Below are positions 23,330-36,114 of a stretch of 64,000 nt of DNA, one piece after another. Source of the stretch: Opisthorchis felineus (Eukaryota; Platyhelminthes; Trematoda; Opisthorchiida; Opisthorchiidae); NCBI GenBank assembly GCA_004794785.1, contig SJOL01007034.1, positions 441,014-505,013 of the forward strand, read 5' to 3'. The notes under the pieces are model-generated. The model was not told where the DNA came from and ran no database searches. It worked only from the letters and a program-made list of their open reading frames with translations. Positions within the stretch are counted from its first letter, which is position 1, and every line of letters begins with the position of its first letter. A program made the position numbers and the translations under genes.

Positions 23330-25722
23330 CCAGTTCACAATGTGACCTAAGTTGAGGACTCCGGAATAGTAAATAAATGGAACCTCAGTACGCCACGATT
23401 ATTGAAACAGTTTATTGAAATGTAGCTTATTGAAATAAGCTTCATTTTGTTACTTATGTGTCACTCACCACAAAGTTTGGATACAATTTCCGAGACCCTG
23501 TGATTTCCCGCGACTGGCAAGCCCTCTCCACGGTTGAATAATATATCAAAGGGTACGTCATTACTCGTTATTTTCAATTCAGCAGCAGGTGAGTGCACAT
23601 CTTGTGTGTTGCTGGTGATTTTTTCGTAGTCATGTTGTGGTATTCTAATTTTTTTTTGAAGGCTTTCCTTCAATTTAAACATAAGTTGTAGATTCGTAGA
23701 TGCAAATTTCCGTACACAAATTATTGACAAATAACAACACCTTACATTCCAATAGAAACCTATGCTTAAAACCGCTGTCACGATAAACTTAATAGGCTCG
23801 ATTGTCCAGTGGTGTAGTTTAGTGCTTCGTGTGATCAAATTTGATGAGAGATTGAGCGTACCCTCTTTGGAATGTGGGAAACGTTTGACAGCTGATCCTG
23901 TGTGCAAATGTATGTGTGCAAATAAATCAGTCGTGAAACCCGCATGTGATCTTAAAGCCTCATTACCGCGTAACATATCAGTAGAGCATTTACGTATCAG
24001 TGAATGTTCGTTTAGTCTCCATGGCTTCCTTAGTCATGTTCATGGGACTGCACATTGAGTGACTCTGAAGGTTCTTTGTAGAACCGCATTGTCCGCTGTG
24101 TGTTGCAAACCTAGCGGGGATGCCCAATTTATCCTCATGAGGAAGCTACATTTAAACCGCTCGAACTGAATACTCACCTACTGAAACACTTTCTGGTTTC
24201 AGTTGTTCCGCAACGAATTTTCTCACCACTTTCCCGTGTCTTGCGAGCAGAACATTTAAATTGGCAGCCACTTGACTAATGCTGCCACTGCACCCTTCTT
24301 AGGATGCGGCAAACGTTCGACAGCTGATTGTGTGTGTATGTGTGAATATGTGTGCAAATGAAAAAGTCGTGAACCCCACGTATGATCTCAAAGCCCCATT
24401 AGCAACATATATAATCTACAATTAATTACTGCATTGTGTAGCCAAGTAGATGCATGTGAACTGCATACGCTCTGAAGTTTACCTAATCGGAGAGTTTTGT
24501 CTCAAGTGAACCCCGGTTCATTCAGTCGCAGCGAGCCGCAGGTCGATAACCGTATAACTATCTTCAATAGTCGTGTTCATCGCGAAGGATCTAGTTTTGT
24601 TTGCTCTGATTTCCGACGACACATTTGCTATTTGCCGTTTCCAAACGCTTCGGCGAAATTCAAATGGAATGTGTACATGTTCCCGCTTAATCTGGATTCT
24701 AGAAAAACAAGAGCAAACACCATGTTTATATTTCCATGGAAAACGTACTGCTTTTATTCGCAAATTTGACTCATACAATGAAGCAACTATCAGCATGTTC
24801 TGCATTTATTCTTTCACAGGTTTTACTCCGTCGTGTAACGAGCTTCGGAGTGCCCGCTTGTGCACGAGTCTCCACAGTGTTCTTCATGCCATTAGTTTAG
24901 ATGAGCATAGAATGTAGAGACAAGTAGATGCATGTGAACAGCATCCGCTTTGAAGTTTGCCTAATCGAAGCGTTTTTGTCTCATTTGAAACATGGTTTAT
25001 CCACCAGCAGCGGGCGGTAAGTAGATATCCGCATAACTGTCTTCAATGTTGGAGTTCACCGCAAAGTATCCAGTTTTAATCGCTCTGATTTCCCACCCCA
25101 CATTTGTTATCTGTCGCTTGATACCGGAGTAGGCTTGCAACCGTACAGAAGACCTGTGGTTTTGCCAAGAATTTCGGGATCTCTTCATTCTCCGGAATGT
25201 AAGAGATGATTTTCGGCTGGGTAATGGATTTCAAAATTTGACATTTTTTCAGGCACGACAGAAGATGCGCTACGCTTGTGGCAATTTTGTTTTTACAAGA
25301 AAAACATCCAAATGTCAGCGATTACTCCCGTGTGATTCAGCAAACCACTGTTGTTTTTAGACGACTAGTGCTGGGATAATCATGCTTTGGGAAAGCCTCG
25401 CAGTTAAATTTGGCTACGAGACAATTCGTTGACTTCAAATGAAACTGACAATGTCAACGCTAAAGAGCCACATCACGCTAACATAAACCGCATGCGACGT
25501 GTTCTGGACAGTCGGAAGTCTTTCAAGAAACCTCATTGTATATTGACATTTCCAATTTCGCCCAAGCATACCACTTAATTAATCGAATCCCATATTCGTT
25601 TTTTGTCTATCCACGACTTCATCTCAAATTACATCCCAAAGGTGTTAAGACCCAATTTGACTGTACCGTGGCTACGGCGTCTCAAGGCATAAGCGACTAA
25701 AATTACGGGACTTCAACTATGA
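23330..25722 (+). repeat. R1 repeat, copy B (longest, with internal duplications)
   Basis: It runs from GACCTAAGTTGAGGACTCC (23,343) to the phrase near 25,700 that also ends copies C and D. It holds sections missing in C (23,790-24,090). An extra kilobase (about 24,290-25,230) contains two internal duplications. The segment 23,870-23,980 recurs at 24,300-24,410, and 24,440-24,645 recurs at 24,918-25,120 (both begin AAGTAGATGCATGTGAAC). It ends beside a perfect hairpin and a microsatellite. Open frames such as 23,762-24,058 are not kept in the other copies. Confidence 0.75.
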
Positions 25723-25745
25723 GCATCGACTGCCATAGTCGATGC
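25723..25745. repeat. Perfect 9-bp hairpin at the end of R1 copy B
   Basis: GCATCGACT (25,723-25,731) and AGTCGATGC (25,737-25,745) pair perfectly around the loop GCCAT. It stands exactly where similarity to the other R1 copies stops. Confidence 0.75.
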
Positions 25746-25773
25746 AAATCGAACTGCACGTCATCAATATCTA

Positions 25774-25831
25774 CATATATATATGTAATATAATATAATA
25801 TAATATAATATAATATAATATAATATATATA
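25774..25831. repeat. AT-rich pentamer microsatellite (TAATA)n
   Basis: An ATAT stretch followed by about eight units of TAATA and a terminal ATATAT. It follows the hairpin by about 30 bases. Confidence 0.95.
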
Positions 25832-25849
25832 ATGCCTTGCCTTACACAG

Positions 25850-28800
25850 ATCACGTCGAGCTCAAACTTCGAAGAGTGTGCAAGCGAATAGCAGTTTGGT
25901 TTAGTCCGTTTGCTTAAAGTGTTTCGGATGTTTACGTTGAAACTTCATGTATGTTAGTATAAACCATGCAAAGGTGTATCGTGGATTAAGGGCATTGCAA
26001 AATGTTTCCTATCAGCTTGAGATCAGTTGAACACCGGTGTGTTGTGTGCCTAGTTGTGTCACAACCAGCATTTGTGGACGCCTGTGAAAATTTCGGTTTC
26101 ATATTGAATCTTTTATTAGCAATCGGTATTTCGAGAGCATCAAGCGGGCTATATGCGTAAACATTTCTGCTTATGAAGATGCAGATAACATTTGGTCAAA
26201 TGGTAATAACCGCGGTTAGCGCGGGACCAATTGTCCTTACCCCGTTTGTCACGCCCGCATGCACCTTGGGCACTATACGTCTTTAACTACTGATGGAAAT
26301 ATTATGTTTTTTTGCAGATATCCTATTGACCAATTCGGCCATCTCCCAACCACTGAAGTTAACAAGTCTTCCAGGTTGTCAGGCAACATGCGACGAGCTT
26401 TTTGTCGATACATTAACAACACCTGCCATTCTTCATCCTTAATCACAATCAATAAATCGCCTAAACGGCCCCCTTGAAATGCTATTATACAAAGTAATCT
26501 AACGACTTGCAACTTTCCGGAAAACAGGAAAGATTTAACCCCGGTGTAAACCTTTTTCACTGAGATGCTCTATTAGATTTGTGAGATATAGACATTTCAG
26601 TTTGACAGGGAAACCCAAAAAAAGATTTTCCAAAATAGCTCTTAATTTTGGTATTGTAGAACAAAGCCGTTTGACACATCAGAACAGAAAAGCCGGAAGC
26701 AAAGCGTGTTTACGTAACCATGACTATAGTGTTCGTACCATTAGTCAATTTCGTTTAAATTTTAATAGCAATGTACTCCGCTGGATACCAGAAATTAAGC
26801 ACAGATTTACACTTCTTGGCTTTTAGTGCAGTAAGGATATTATGTTAACAAACAAACATGTTTTATTCTCACATTTTAGTTGAGAGAAATGGGAACGTAT
26901 GACGCACACATTTTTCATTCAGTTCAGAATATCTTTATTCAGCCAACGATGTCTGAATGATTTGATGCATCAGCCGTTTTAGCTGATGTAGGCCGGCAGA
27001 AACGCAGTAGTATCAATTGTGGCTTCGTACTTTCGAAGAAGCCTGGGGTAGCGCAAACCATGTGGGAGGGCGGAATCTCAAAGGATTCCTGGGTAACCAC
27101 ATTAGCGCTGTTAGATGACAACAATTTCTTGGGTCTTGGATGGGTCCATTTATTGGCGTGGATCACCAAAATATACGTGGCATTCAGGAGAAGCTCGATA
27201 GTTCAGGCGTGCACAATCGCAGCCCACTGAAAACTTGTGTATTTCAGCGGATGAAAACGCGACAAATTCAAGCAACAATAAGAGCGACGGTTTGCGCTGC
27301 CTGATGAAAATATCTGAGCTCCCAATTAAATTTTGTCAAAAATTGCAACACACATTTTTGTTCGATTTTGGTTTGCTATAATTTACTATATCCAGTTATC
27401 TGGGTAAAAATTAACAGAGTACAATCGAAAAGCTGGGATTATTCGCTGAGACACACGTGTTTATGTGAATTTTAATTTATCCAAGGATTCGCGATTTTCT
27501 TAAAACAGGTTAAATGTGGTGAAGAGGCGGGTGTGTAAATGGCTCTGGCGTACTAAATCGGTGTTGGGAAAAATCCAGTATTCTGTTTGTTCCAATTGAA
27601 AATTCACTAAAAATGTTCAGCTCTTCACTGACACGATATCACCACGGCTTGTTTATGTGAAGGACATGTCAAATCATACGAAACGACCGAGCTCAACCTA
27701 GTTGGCAAGTGCACGAGTTGGGCGTTACTTCGGTCAATACAAACGGATTACGAATTTCTGAAGAACATGTTCTCTTTTCTCCTTTCATGTGGTAGGTTTT
27801 TCCAGGGAGTGACCACCAGCCGCATGTATTTTTAACAGGGGTCGCTTTTGCATCTGAAACTTTTATTCTGCTGGTGGCAATTAGGAAAATACCGCTGCAC
27901 GACATAGCCTTGCAGCGTTTTGTGTACTGGCAATCAGTCGTTGCAGTGATTCCGGCTTATTTAAGCAGTTTGCACCCGCGAAAAAAGCGCACCTCGTGGC
28001 AGTCGACTTAACAGAAGGACAGAAATTGTGCTGCATTGTACTATTTAACACGCCTTGCTTTTTATCAGATTAAAAATTATGAATTAGACTTAGACATCAC
28101 GTTGAAATGACCACGGCTACTTATTTGCGATCGTGTTCTCAGAAAATTTTATGCGCTGACAGATTACGCGAAGACCAGTGATGACGCAGTTGTTTCGCAC
28201 AAGCTTGCGTGTTTGCTTACAGGACCTTCGGACACACCACGCGGTCGACTCCTGTATCACCCATATGAATTCAAGATGATTTTCTGCTTCTGCCATGATC
28301 GATTTGTTGAGAATGTGCGGGTGGTCTTCACTATTTTTCGCCTTTTATGCCTCATGTATGCCATTCACCATTTAGGGGACGCTATTTTTCCTATATTACT
28401 TTGAACATTTCGAATAAGTTGCAATGTACCCGGCAAAATGATGGTTTTACACACTTTGCGGCTTTGAGACATGTGTGCAATAGCAGCAGGGAGATGGCGA
28501 AGTATTCTTTACATTTGCAAACACATCAAAATCACTGAAGGCGGGGATAAAATTCTGAACCAGGTAAACACACGTGTAAAACATTATGCACTCTAAGCAT
28601 TGGTCATGGAGGAATTCCCATTTTCAACGCCTCTTTTAAGAGCCCATTTTGATAAACTAGATCCAAACTGGGAAACTGTGAAGGCGAGTCTAAATTTCAA
28701 CCGAAGAGAAAATTATACAGTATTGCCCTACTACTCAAAAAGAATTATACAACGGGTTGTTCGCGCTGCACATTTTAAAACTGCGGTCAATGTTAGCACG

Positions 28801-30720
28801 CGATATTGCACAGGCAGATCACTAAACAGTCTTGCATTGTAAACATCATATATTTTGGTTTTCAGGTAGTCATCGTAAGCCATACAACTCTCTGTATACC
28901 CGAGTTAATTCGGCTTTCCTATAAATTGTGTGGGAAACTGGTTACCGGATGGCTGCACCGCACCCACCTCCAAACACAAGTGTGGATGCACTCATACTGA
29001 CGACGGATATTTTCCCAGGTGCTACTGCGTAAAGAAAACCCACCCGGGTTCCGAAGGAACCATTAACCACAAAACGTTCTTTCGTTGAAATGGAAAGCTA
29101 GTTTATGTGTGATGCGCTATTCCAGCCAAACATTTGGGCCACTGCAAGTTTTTGAAGAGTACGGCAAAAAATGCTCCACAATAGACTACAACCTCATTTT
29201 GTTCAGCCACAATAAACTGACTGATATCCGGCTCCGAAAATTTTACTCCTTATTTACAAAGAGTAAACACGTCGTCCATGACGAAATTAGAAGTTGTTCT
29301 GCTGATGCTTCAATCGATGAGAATCACTTATAAATGCAGATCACCCTCAATCTCCAGATAAGTCGGCGGGATTTTTTACCGAGGCGTCTCAGGGCAGGTA
29401 AGATACATGCTTACCACCGATGAACGCTTTCCTGGACAACAATTATAATTGTTTTGAGACGCAGTAATGTGTATTGTTTATGGTATCTGAAGAGCAGTCC
29501 AATAGAATGGCGCAGGACCAACCGAAGTTGCACACTAGGTGTCTGTTCAGTACAAAACTTAGTCGAATATTTCATGGCCCAGATTGCATTAAGTCACTTC
29601 TTTCTCGAGTCAAATCGAAATTGTCCGTCCGCAAACCGGTAAACTTTCAAACCGCGTATATTCTTAATTTTGCTGTTTTCTTCTTGTTAAAGATAACCCG
29701 TTAAAATTTATATTTCTTGTTTTCAAACGTCTAACAATCAAAAACATCAAATCTGCTCCCAAAATCAACCCCGAGTTCAATTAAACTAATCATAAAGACC
29801 CTGATTTTAGGCCGAGATTTATGCGAAAGTTTCCTTTATTGAGACTACGGTCTTAGAGAAATTTTGGGTGTGTCCACTGATCGAAACAAACTGTGGCCAG
29901 GTCGACTGCACAGCATTCTATGGAATTATTTTGCTCTAGCCAGTTCCTATTCAATTCAAACGGTAGCTGTCGGATTATGGGCTTTTGGCTCTTGCATACA
30001 CCAACACTAATGTAGTCAATACCCGAAATTAAAGTGCTTTACCTAATTGATGTGCCGCATACTGGCAAAACCGATGAGCTTCCACCAACATTACACAATG
30101 TTTGCATTTTCGAATCGCTCTGACAATCACATGTGATAAACTCTGTGGGCGTAGTTAGTTGGAGGTTGCTAGAAGGAACGAACGATGTAGCTGATATTCC
30201 GCCGAAGTGCACTAGTTAGCACACAAATAATTTGGGAATCAGCGTGAACGGCCATGCGCTGGCAACCTGGTATTGCCGCAGATAACACAAATCACGGGGA
30301 TTCAAGGATTATACCTAGAGGAATCGTGTTAACATTGTCGAACCAGAAGGAACCGTTTCCATATACTTTGTGAGTAGGGAAACATAAAGAGGCCCTGTTT
30401 GACTGCTTTATTGTCGGAACATTTCCTGATGTAACAGTGTGTCATTTTTAAACAAAATATCTTGAATCAACCGTATTTGATGTCGCAAAACTAAGTCGGC
30501 TGCATTTGGGCTAGTTAGATCGAGCAAAGATTTGAAGTGCCCAAACATGAATAACTCCGGTTTTAAGCAAATTAGAACCTCCATTTGTTTATGTGGATAC
30601 CATTGTAAGACGACCGACGCTTTATGCTACACAGGTGATTCCAACTCAGGGGCTAGAACGCACTTACCTCCTATTGGTTTTGCCAAGCGATGCGACTCGT
30701 GAAATACAACGAATGATGAC
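25850..30720. other. Gene-free stretch
   Basis: AT-rich DNA with open frames up to 95 codons that I do not recognise (for example 28,600-28,842 and 29,085-29,333 plus, 27,693-27,905 minus). No RT, protease, zinc-finger or other motif is visible, and no close match to the other repeats was seen by eye. Confidence 0.5.
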
Positions 30721-30727
30721 AGTGATG

Positions 30728-30820
30728 ATGGTGTCAAATTCAGCAGGTTGCTCCTTGCTGTCCTTCACAGCCAATCATTGCCTGTGCAATGGTCCGGTGT
30801 TTATGGACAAAGCTTCTGTG
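30728..30820 (+). repeat. Short dispersed repeat R4, first copy
   Basis: GATGGTGTCAAATTCAGCAGG, a CTTCAC/CATTG section and GTGCAATGGTCCGG match 31,908-31,975 (GATGGTGCCAAATTTAGGAG and GTGCAACGGTCCAGG). About 70-90 bases are shared, in direct orientation 1.2 kb apart. Confidence 0.6.
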
Positions 30821-30952
30821 TTCAAATTTGAGTGTGCATAGGTTCTTTTCTCACGTGATTCAGGTGCAGTATATTTAAGCTAGCTATGTATATTTTGAAT
30901 TTCGTAATTATCTATTGTTGTTTAATTTGAGACTACCCAAACTAGTGATCAA

Positions 30953-31030
30953 CCTCACGCAATCGAACGGTTAAGCGTTCAATACTGATCTAGTCGTTGC
31001 AAGTTCGAGTTTCTTCGGAGATCCGTGAGG
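30953..31030 (+). tRNA. tRNA-like segment (decayed tRNA or tRNA-derived SINE head)
   Basis: The ends CCTCACG (30,953-30,959) and CGTGAGG (31,024-31,030) form a perfect 7-bp closing stem over 78 bases. Inside are a D-arm-like ACGGTTAAGCGTTC and a T-loop-like AAGTTCGAGTTTC (B-box core TTCGA). The T-stem pairs poorly, about eight extra bases separate the T arm from the closing stem, and I cannot draw a clean anticodon arm. A working tRNA is unlikely; a tRNA-derived relic is plausible. Confidence 0.3.
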
Positions 31031-31907
31031 TGTGCCCATCTCATAATTCTCAGTGAGGGTGAAAGAAATGTGCAGCGATTCACGGTTTTCCGGTATAGGT
31101 TACGCTGAATTACATCACAACTGCTCAGTTTAAAAATTTTTAAGCTTCCTCATACATTTTGCAATGTCAATTATCCGGATACATATCTATAGTGAATACT
31201 GTGAGTACACCATTTCGGTGTTCCGGAGTTCATTTTGAATCGGGATTCGTACTAAACTATTAGGGATTATGACCTAAGTGAGGAATCCCTGAGGAACTCT
31301 CATAGAAATGTTATAAGCATATTTCACGATATTGTCGGCAATTGCTTTAGAATACAATGCTCGTGGCTGCGAAATACTACTCCAGTTCTGACACTAACAT
31401 GCAAGTCTTTTGAAGTTCACCTATTTTGACAATTTGTCCTATAAATTTTGTGCCCTATTTAAACAAAACATCCCAGATAATAATACTATTAATTCCAAAC
31501 TCCGAGTTTTCTTCATCTGACCTTACTATCACGAATATAACCAAAATAATGCCATCACGTTCCAACTATACATTAAAAGCGGGAATTCAGGTTCCCATTT
31601 GGGCATGAATTTGTTGCCTCTTAGTGAGTACTTTGCTGGCGACTGAATAACCGATGTGCTAAGATGCTCACACTTGACGTGCACGTGACTTCGAAAGTCG
31701 GGCTGGGTAAGGGGATATCACTGGAACGTAATACTGACGTGTCAGCTGGAACGACCTGGTAACTGCAGACCAGTCCACTAAAAAACATTATGAGGATCCA
31801 CGTTTTAGAAACCATGTGTGATAATTACCCGGGTGTATAACCGCAATCCGCTCCGTTTCTCTGAAGAAATGCCGTGACCCGTGAAATCTGCTGACCTATA
31901 ACTGCGC

Positions 31908-31975
31908 CGATGGTGCCAAATTTAGGAGCAGGCTTCCTGCTGCGTTGTGCATGGGAGCATTGGCTGTGCAACGGT
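31908..31975 (+). repeat. Short dispersed repeat R4, second copy
   Basis: Partner of 30,728-30,820. The overlapping open frame at 31,910-32,155 is not preserved in the first copy, so it is probably chance. Confidence 0.6.
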
Positions 31976-32177
31976 CCAGGGCTTCAAAGCATACCTAAAT
32001 GTGATAATCTGTGTCAGTTGCAAATAATAAGTATGCACTACACTGGGTTGAATAGTGCTGAATACTCAAAACGCTCCGTTTTTGTGAGTTTCCAAACACA
32101 AGAACGCTTAGTTCGTTTTTGTATCCTGAGTACTCTTCCTTCTTGTGCTATATGATATATGTTAGCATAAAAACATA

Positions 32178-32600
32178 GGTCGGCAGTTTACACGGTAGCT
32201 ACGGACAAAGTGATTGGTCATATATTTACCTAATTCATTTACAAAGTCATAATGAAAATTTGATGACAACTTCATGAACTTCGGTAGAACAATGCATGTC
32301 CTTAACTGTCGCATATCAGGAGTCGGTAGACGAGAAACCCGTCGAAAGGAAAATTGCTAATTGGTAGGTTGCACCCTAGCGGGTAGCAGTCAGTGATTTT
32401 TGAAATGAGACGCTGGAGCTTCACCGGGCACCTGGTTCAGCATTGCTTTCTGTCGCCGAAATTCCACTAAAATCATTGGCCTCAAATATTTCCTTGGTTT
32501 TCGGTTTGCCTGGCCGGAAGCCTGTTGTGACGACCGAATACGATTTTTTTGAACAATAATCTCCAAAGGCTCTCCTTGAGTGTATGTCAGAATCATTTTT
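32178..32600. repeat. Dispersed repeat R3, first copy
   Basis: It aligns with 53,906-54,270 in the same order: GGTCGGCAGTTTACACGGTA, CTGTCGCATATCAG, the GAAACCCGTC phrase, CACCTGGTTCAGCATTGC, CTGTCGC, and CTTGGTTTTCGGTTTGCCTGG. Identity is moderate. On the minus strand two overlapping 68-codon frames occur, not open in the other copy. Confidence 0.65.
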
Positions 32601-32639
32601 GTACTTACTGTTCATGTCCTTTTTCAACCATCTTCAAAT

Positions 32640-35600
32640 GCAAAGAATTTAAAAAAGCCATGCAAAAATAGAGTAACTTCTGAAATAAGGAGTCATGGTA
32701 GCCCCTAAAAATGTGAACGGCGCACCCATGATAATCTCCGAGTGGCCTTACATAAAAATTTGCAAAAATGCTATTATCTGCGAAGATGCCAGGTCTCCAA
32801 TTAAACGACTTCAAGTGCTAAACCTTTATATAAACATTTATCTGTTCAAACTAGGGTTTCAGAGGATTCAGAGGAAAGCCTAGCAATCTTAGATGCTTTT
32901 CGAAAAGTAGCGGGTTTGTGTTTCTACTAAATACACTAAAGCAAGATCCGACACTTAACCTTCTAAGTAATTCTTAGGCGCGCGACGTTTCGCCATATGA
33001 TATATGAGCTTCGTGTTCAGCAGTTTAGTAGCATTGTTGTAGGTAGGTCCAGCGGGCAATTGGCCGGATTTGAATGCAAGTGCTAAACCAAATTAACACA
33101 AATTATAAGGGTGAAACCTGATTGATTTCAGAAACCTAACATTGTGTTGCATAAAATAATGTGCATCGGGAAATTGTTGCGACGGGCACATGCGAAAAAT
33201 TATCAGTTGGATGGAACAAATTAAAACGCTTTTGAATTTTGATAATCAGCTCAGGTTCATCCTTCCGCACACGTACAATTTGAAAGTGAGTGGAGATTAG
33301 CAAGAGCTCATCTTCTCATCACCTCAATTTATTTTCGCCGTTTGAGCATTTGATGAGCATCGGTGACTTCCGGCCTTTCAATGATTTGTGAAAAGACCAA
33401 ATACTAGAAAGTTCGAGAAAGTTTATCATGGATTTTGTTCGACAAAATAGACGAGTATAAATTGCATGTCTTCACTGTAATGACAACCTCAGAGCAGCGG
33501 ATTATCGTTATATTCTTTCAAACCCTACCCCAAAAACATCATCTTATGCGTGATAAGAGGTTCATCCGCAGCCTTCACCGGCTATGGTTCATCGTGCATC
33601 CTGATCAGAGAGCTCAGTAAGATTTCTTCAAGGATGTATCCTAACTGTTGATTCTGCCGCAACCCAACAAAGCAAAAATAAACATACGGTGGTCTGCTCA
33701 AGTTAACAAATAATGAGACGGTTTGAATTTCCTTCATCCACGACCAACAATATGAACAGACTTATTCAATGAACTCACACACACACTTGCACACTACAAG
33801 CCCGTTATAAACAGTCGCATAAACAGGCAGCGGGGGCTGGTCCAGCTACACACATCGAAATCTTGTTCAATGAGCTTTATCTGCTTACTTTTGACTCTGT
33901 GCATTTCAGATGTTGTTTGGTGTCAAAATCATCGTAGGTTTTCCTCTTTATACCAGGAAAATATACACTCTGAACAGCGCTACTTGGCTGCGTGCACTCG
34001 CTCTGGTTTGCGGCATAACGAGTTGAGCTCTGTAGTTAGTTCGTCTAAAGTGCTTGAGTACACATCATCACGTATCCTTCCACCTCTGTTGGTGTGATAT
34101 TTGCATTGAAGTGTACGTTGTTAGGGGGCACCTTCAGAAGCCTTTCTAGATTGTACTTCAGGGCAATAAGATTTGAAAAATCAAAATTTGCAATAGCATG
34201 CAGTGGTTATTTAACCCTAGGGACGTTTCCACGGAATACAAGAAAACGTTCGTCAGTGTAAATGTATTGACCGACAACAAACAGCTCGTCTATGTTAATC
34301 ACTTTGCAAGCAGAATGTTTATCTTTAGTCAAATCTGGATACAGACGTATGCCCATGAAAGTGACTAACCTAGTAGTGAGTGGTTGTAAAGCAAGCGCAC
34401 TAGCAAGTGTTGCTTGCTACCGACCGTCCATTACAGACAGTCGTTTAGCCTCCATGACCACCTGGTATGCATGTCGTTGCGCCTTGAAAGATGCGTCCGC
34501 CAGAAAAAAGTACATGTCACATTTTTGTGTGGATGCAAGGCGTGGGCAATGCTGTAAGAAATTGGGACATCTTCAGGAGTTCAAGCACAGATGTATCAGA
34601 AAAAGTAGTAGATATGGATTACATCGGGATGCGGTGTCCGGGAGACGGGTTCACTTATGAAGGAGGCCTTCGTTCAGGACTGCAAACCACATTTCCCGTC
34701 GAATGTGTTACCTATGCGCAGTTACGGCCCACTAAGCAAATGACTGCCCTTGGGGCATAAATCGGAGCGGTGGAAACCTGGAAGGGACAGAATATGACAT
34801 GACAGTATCCCAATGCCACACTGCAAATGTGTCCTAATGAAGTTCGTTTATATGTATCTTCATCGTGTCGAACCAAACATATTTTGACGAAAACCCACTG
34901 GGATATGTAGGCGCAAATAGTCGGTGGAATTGCATGGATGAATCGAATTTGTCTACATCCGTTCATGGTGAACTATACGATAGGCGATATGTGGTCAGCA
35001 AACATTTGTTTCTAGCTTCCCAATTTTCGTCAACGAAGCACGCTATAAAAATATTGTTCACGGACACAGTAAACTTGCCCTCTAGATTGCATTTTTTTCT
35101 TTGGAATGCGGTCAGGCCCGTACCTTCATAAATATGGTGAACCGCCTCAAGAAAAAAATCATCCAATAAACACCATGCATTTCGATGAAGACGAAATATC
35201 AATATACAACAGACTATCACAACTGTATTTCGCAATCGAATGCTGGGTTACTGAGAACTAGGCCTTTAACAAAATTCTTCACAATGTTTACTATTTTTTA
35301 CGTTCCAGTTAAGGAGTTGAGCAACCTGTTTTCGGAATGTGCCCCATTGGGTAAGTCGCTTTGTATTTCCGAACGTCTATCGAGTGCTACTTTGATTTTG
35401 ATGTACAAAGTGTACCTTCCACTCAAAGTTACAAATTTTTGAGTAAACTTGTATCCAATATTAATTGTGCAAAATGAGCCTGCTTTCCCAAAAGCCGCTC
35501 CATTCAATACAGCGGCAGTCGGATTAAGCGGAGTTCGGGAAGTCTCAGTCAGTGTGTTACTTACAGGAGCTACTGTGTTTTGGTGAACCATTTCCTGGAA

Positions 35601-36110
35601 TTGTAGACGTCTTCCCACATACACTATAACACAGATCCTACATCAAGTATATGCTTGTAAACATCGTACTAGAAACTGATTCCGCCAGCCGTCCTGGAAT
35701 CCTGACTTCTAATTTGTTGATGATTGATGTGCTTTGTTTTGGTTGGCTCTGTCTGTATAGGATCATAAAAGTTCGAAGAACGTTATGGAGATTTCAAAAT
35801 ATTGATGGAAATTTTGTCATGTGAGTAAAATCAAAGTGTATATATTTTTTAGGAACATCATTTTCCGGCTGTTCGTCCGAAAGCATGGTTAGCTCAAACT
35901 CAGGCGGGATATAAGGGCGTTCAAATATGGTGCCTGAGATATATTTTCACAGATATATGTCACAGCCGCCAATGTTGAACTGGTTCATTTCTGGCTCCCT
36001 TCAAGAAAGCAATCGCAAAGTTGAACTCCCAACTAAAGGCCTGGTGTGGCTGCCTGCCAAGCGGCAGCCGCTGAATCATAGTGGGTCGGACCACTTCCAA
36101 AGAATCACAA
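32640..36110. other. Gene-free stretch
   Basis: Open frames up to 122 codons (34,292-34,660 and the overlapping 34,491-34,760), none recognised. A 75-codon frame at 33,870-34,097 starts MSFICLLLTLCISDVVWCQ, which looks like a signal peptide but has nothing supporting it downstream. A short CA run occurs at about 33,774-33,786. Confidence 0.45.
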
Positions 36111-36114
36111 AAAA

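Larger units (their letters stand above)
20425..23330 (-). mobile_element. LINE-B, 3'-truncated copy of LINE-A
   Basis: On the minus strand it aligns with LINE-A from about 9,480 to 11,880: 5' head 23,330-22,940, ORF1 22,940-21,480, endonuclease start 20,960-20,425. The match ends abruptly near 20,420, inside the endonuclease, where R1 fragment G begins. It therefore has no reverse transcriptase. Loss of the 3' end is unusual for LINE insertion, which normally loses the 5' end; a deletion or rearrangement after insertion is more likely. The head continues into R1 copy B, as LINE-A's does into copy A. Confidence 0.85.

Noticed and set aside
31260..31300. A phrase resembling the R1 start (GACCTAAGTGAGGAATCCC)
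   Set aside because: Similarity covers fewer than 25 bases and nothing downstream matches R1.
33870..34097. A 75-codon frame starting with a signal-peptide-like segment, possibly a secreted peptide
   Set aside because: Only the first 19 residues look right; the remainder has no cysteine pattern, and no partner exon or upstream signal is visible. Short AT-rich DNA often gives hydrophobic starts by chance.
34292..34760. Two overlapping plus-strand frames of 122 and 89 codons
   Set aside because: Different frames over the same DNA, no motif in either, and no repeat copy to compare.
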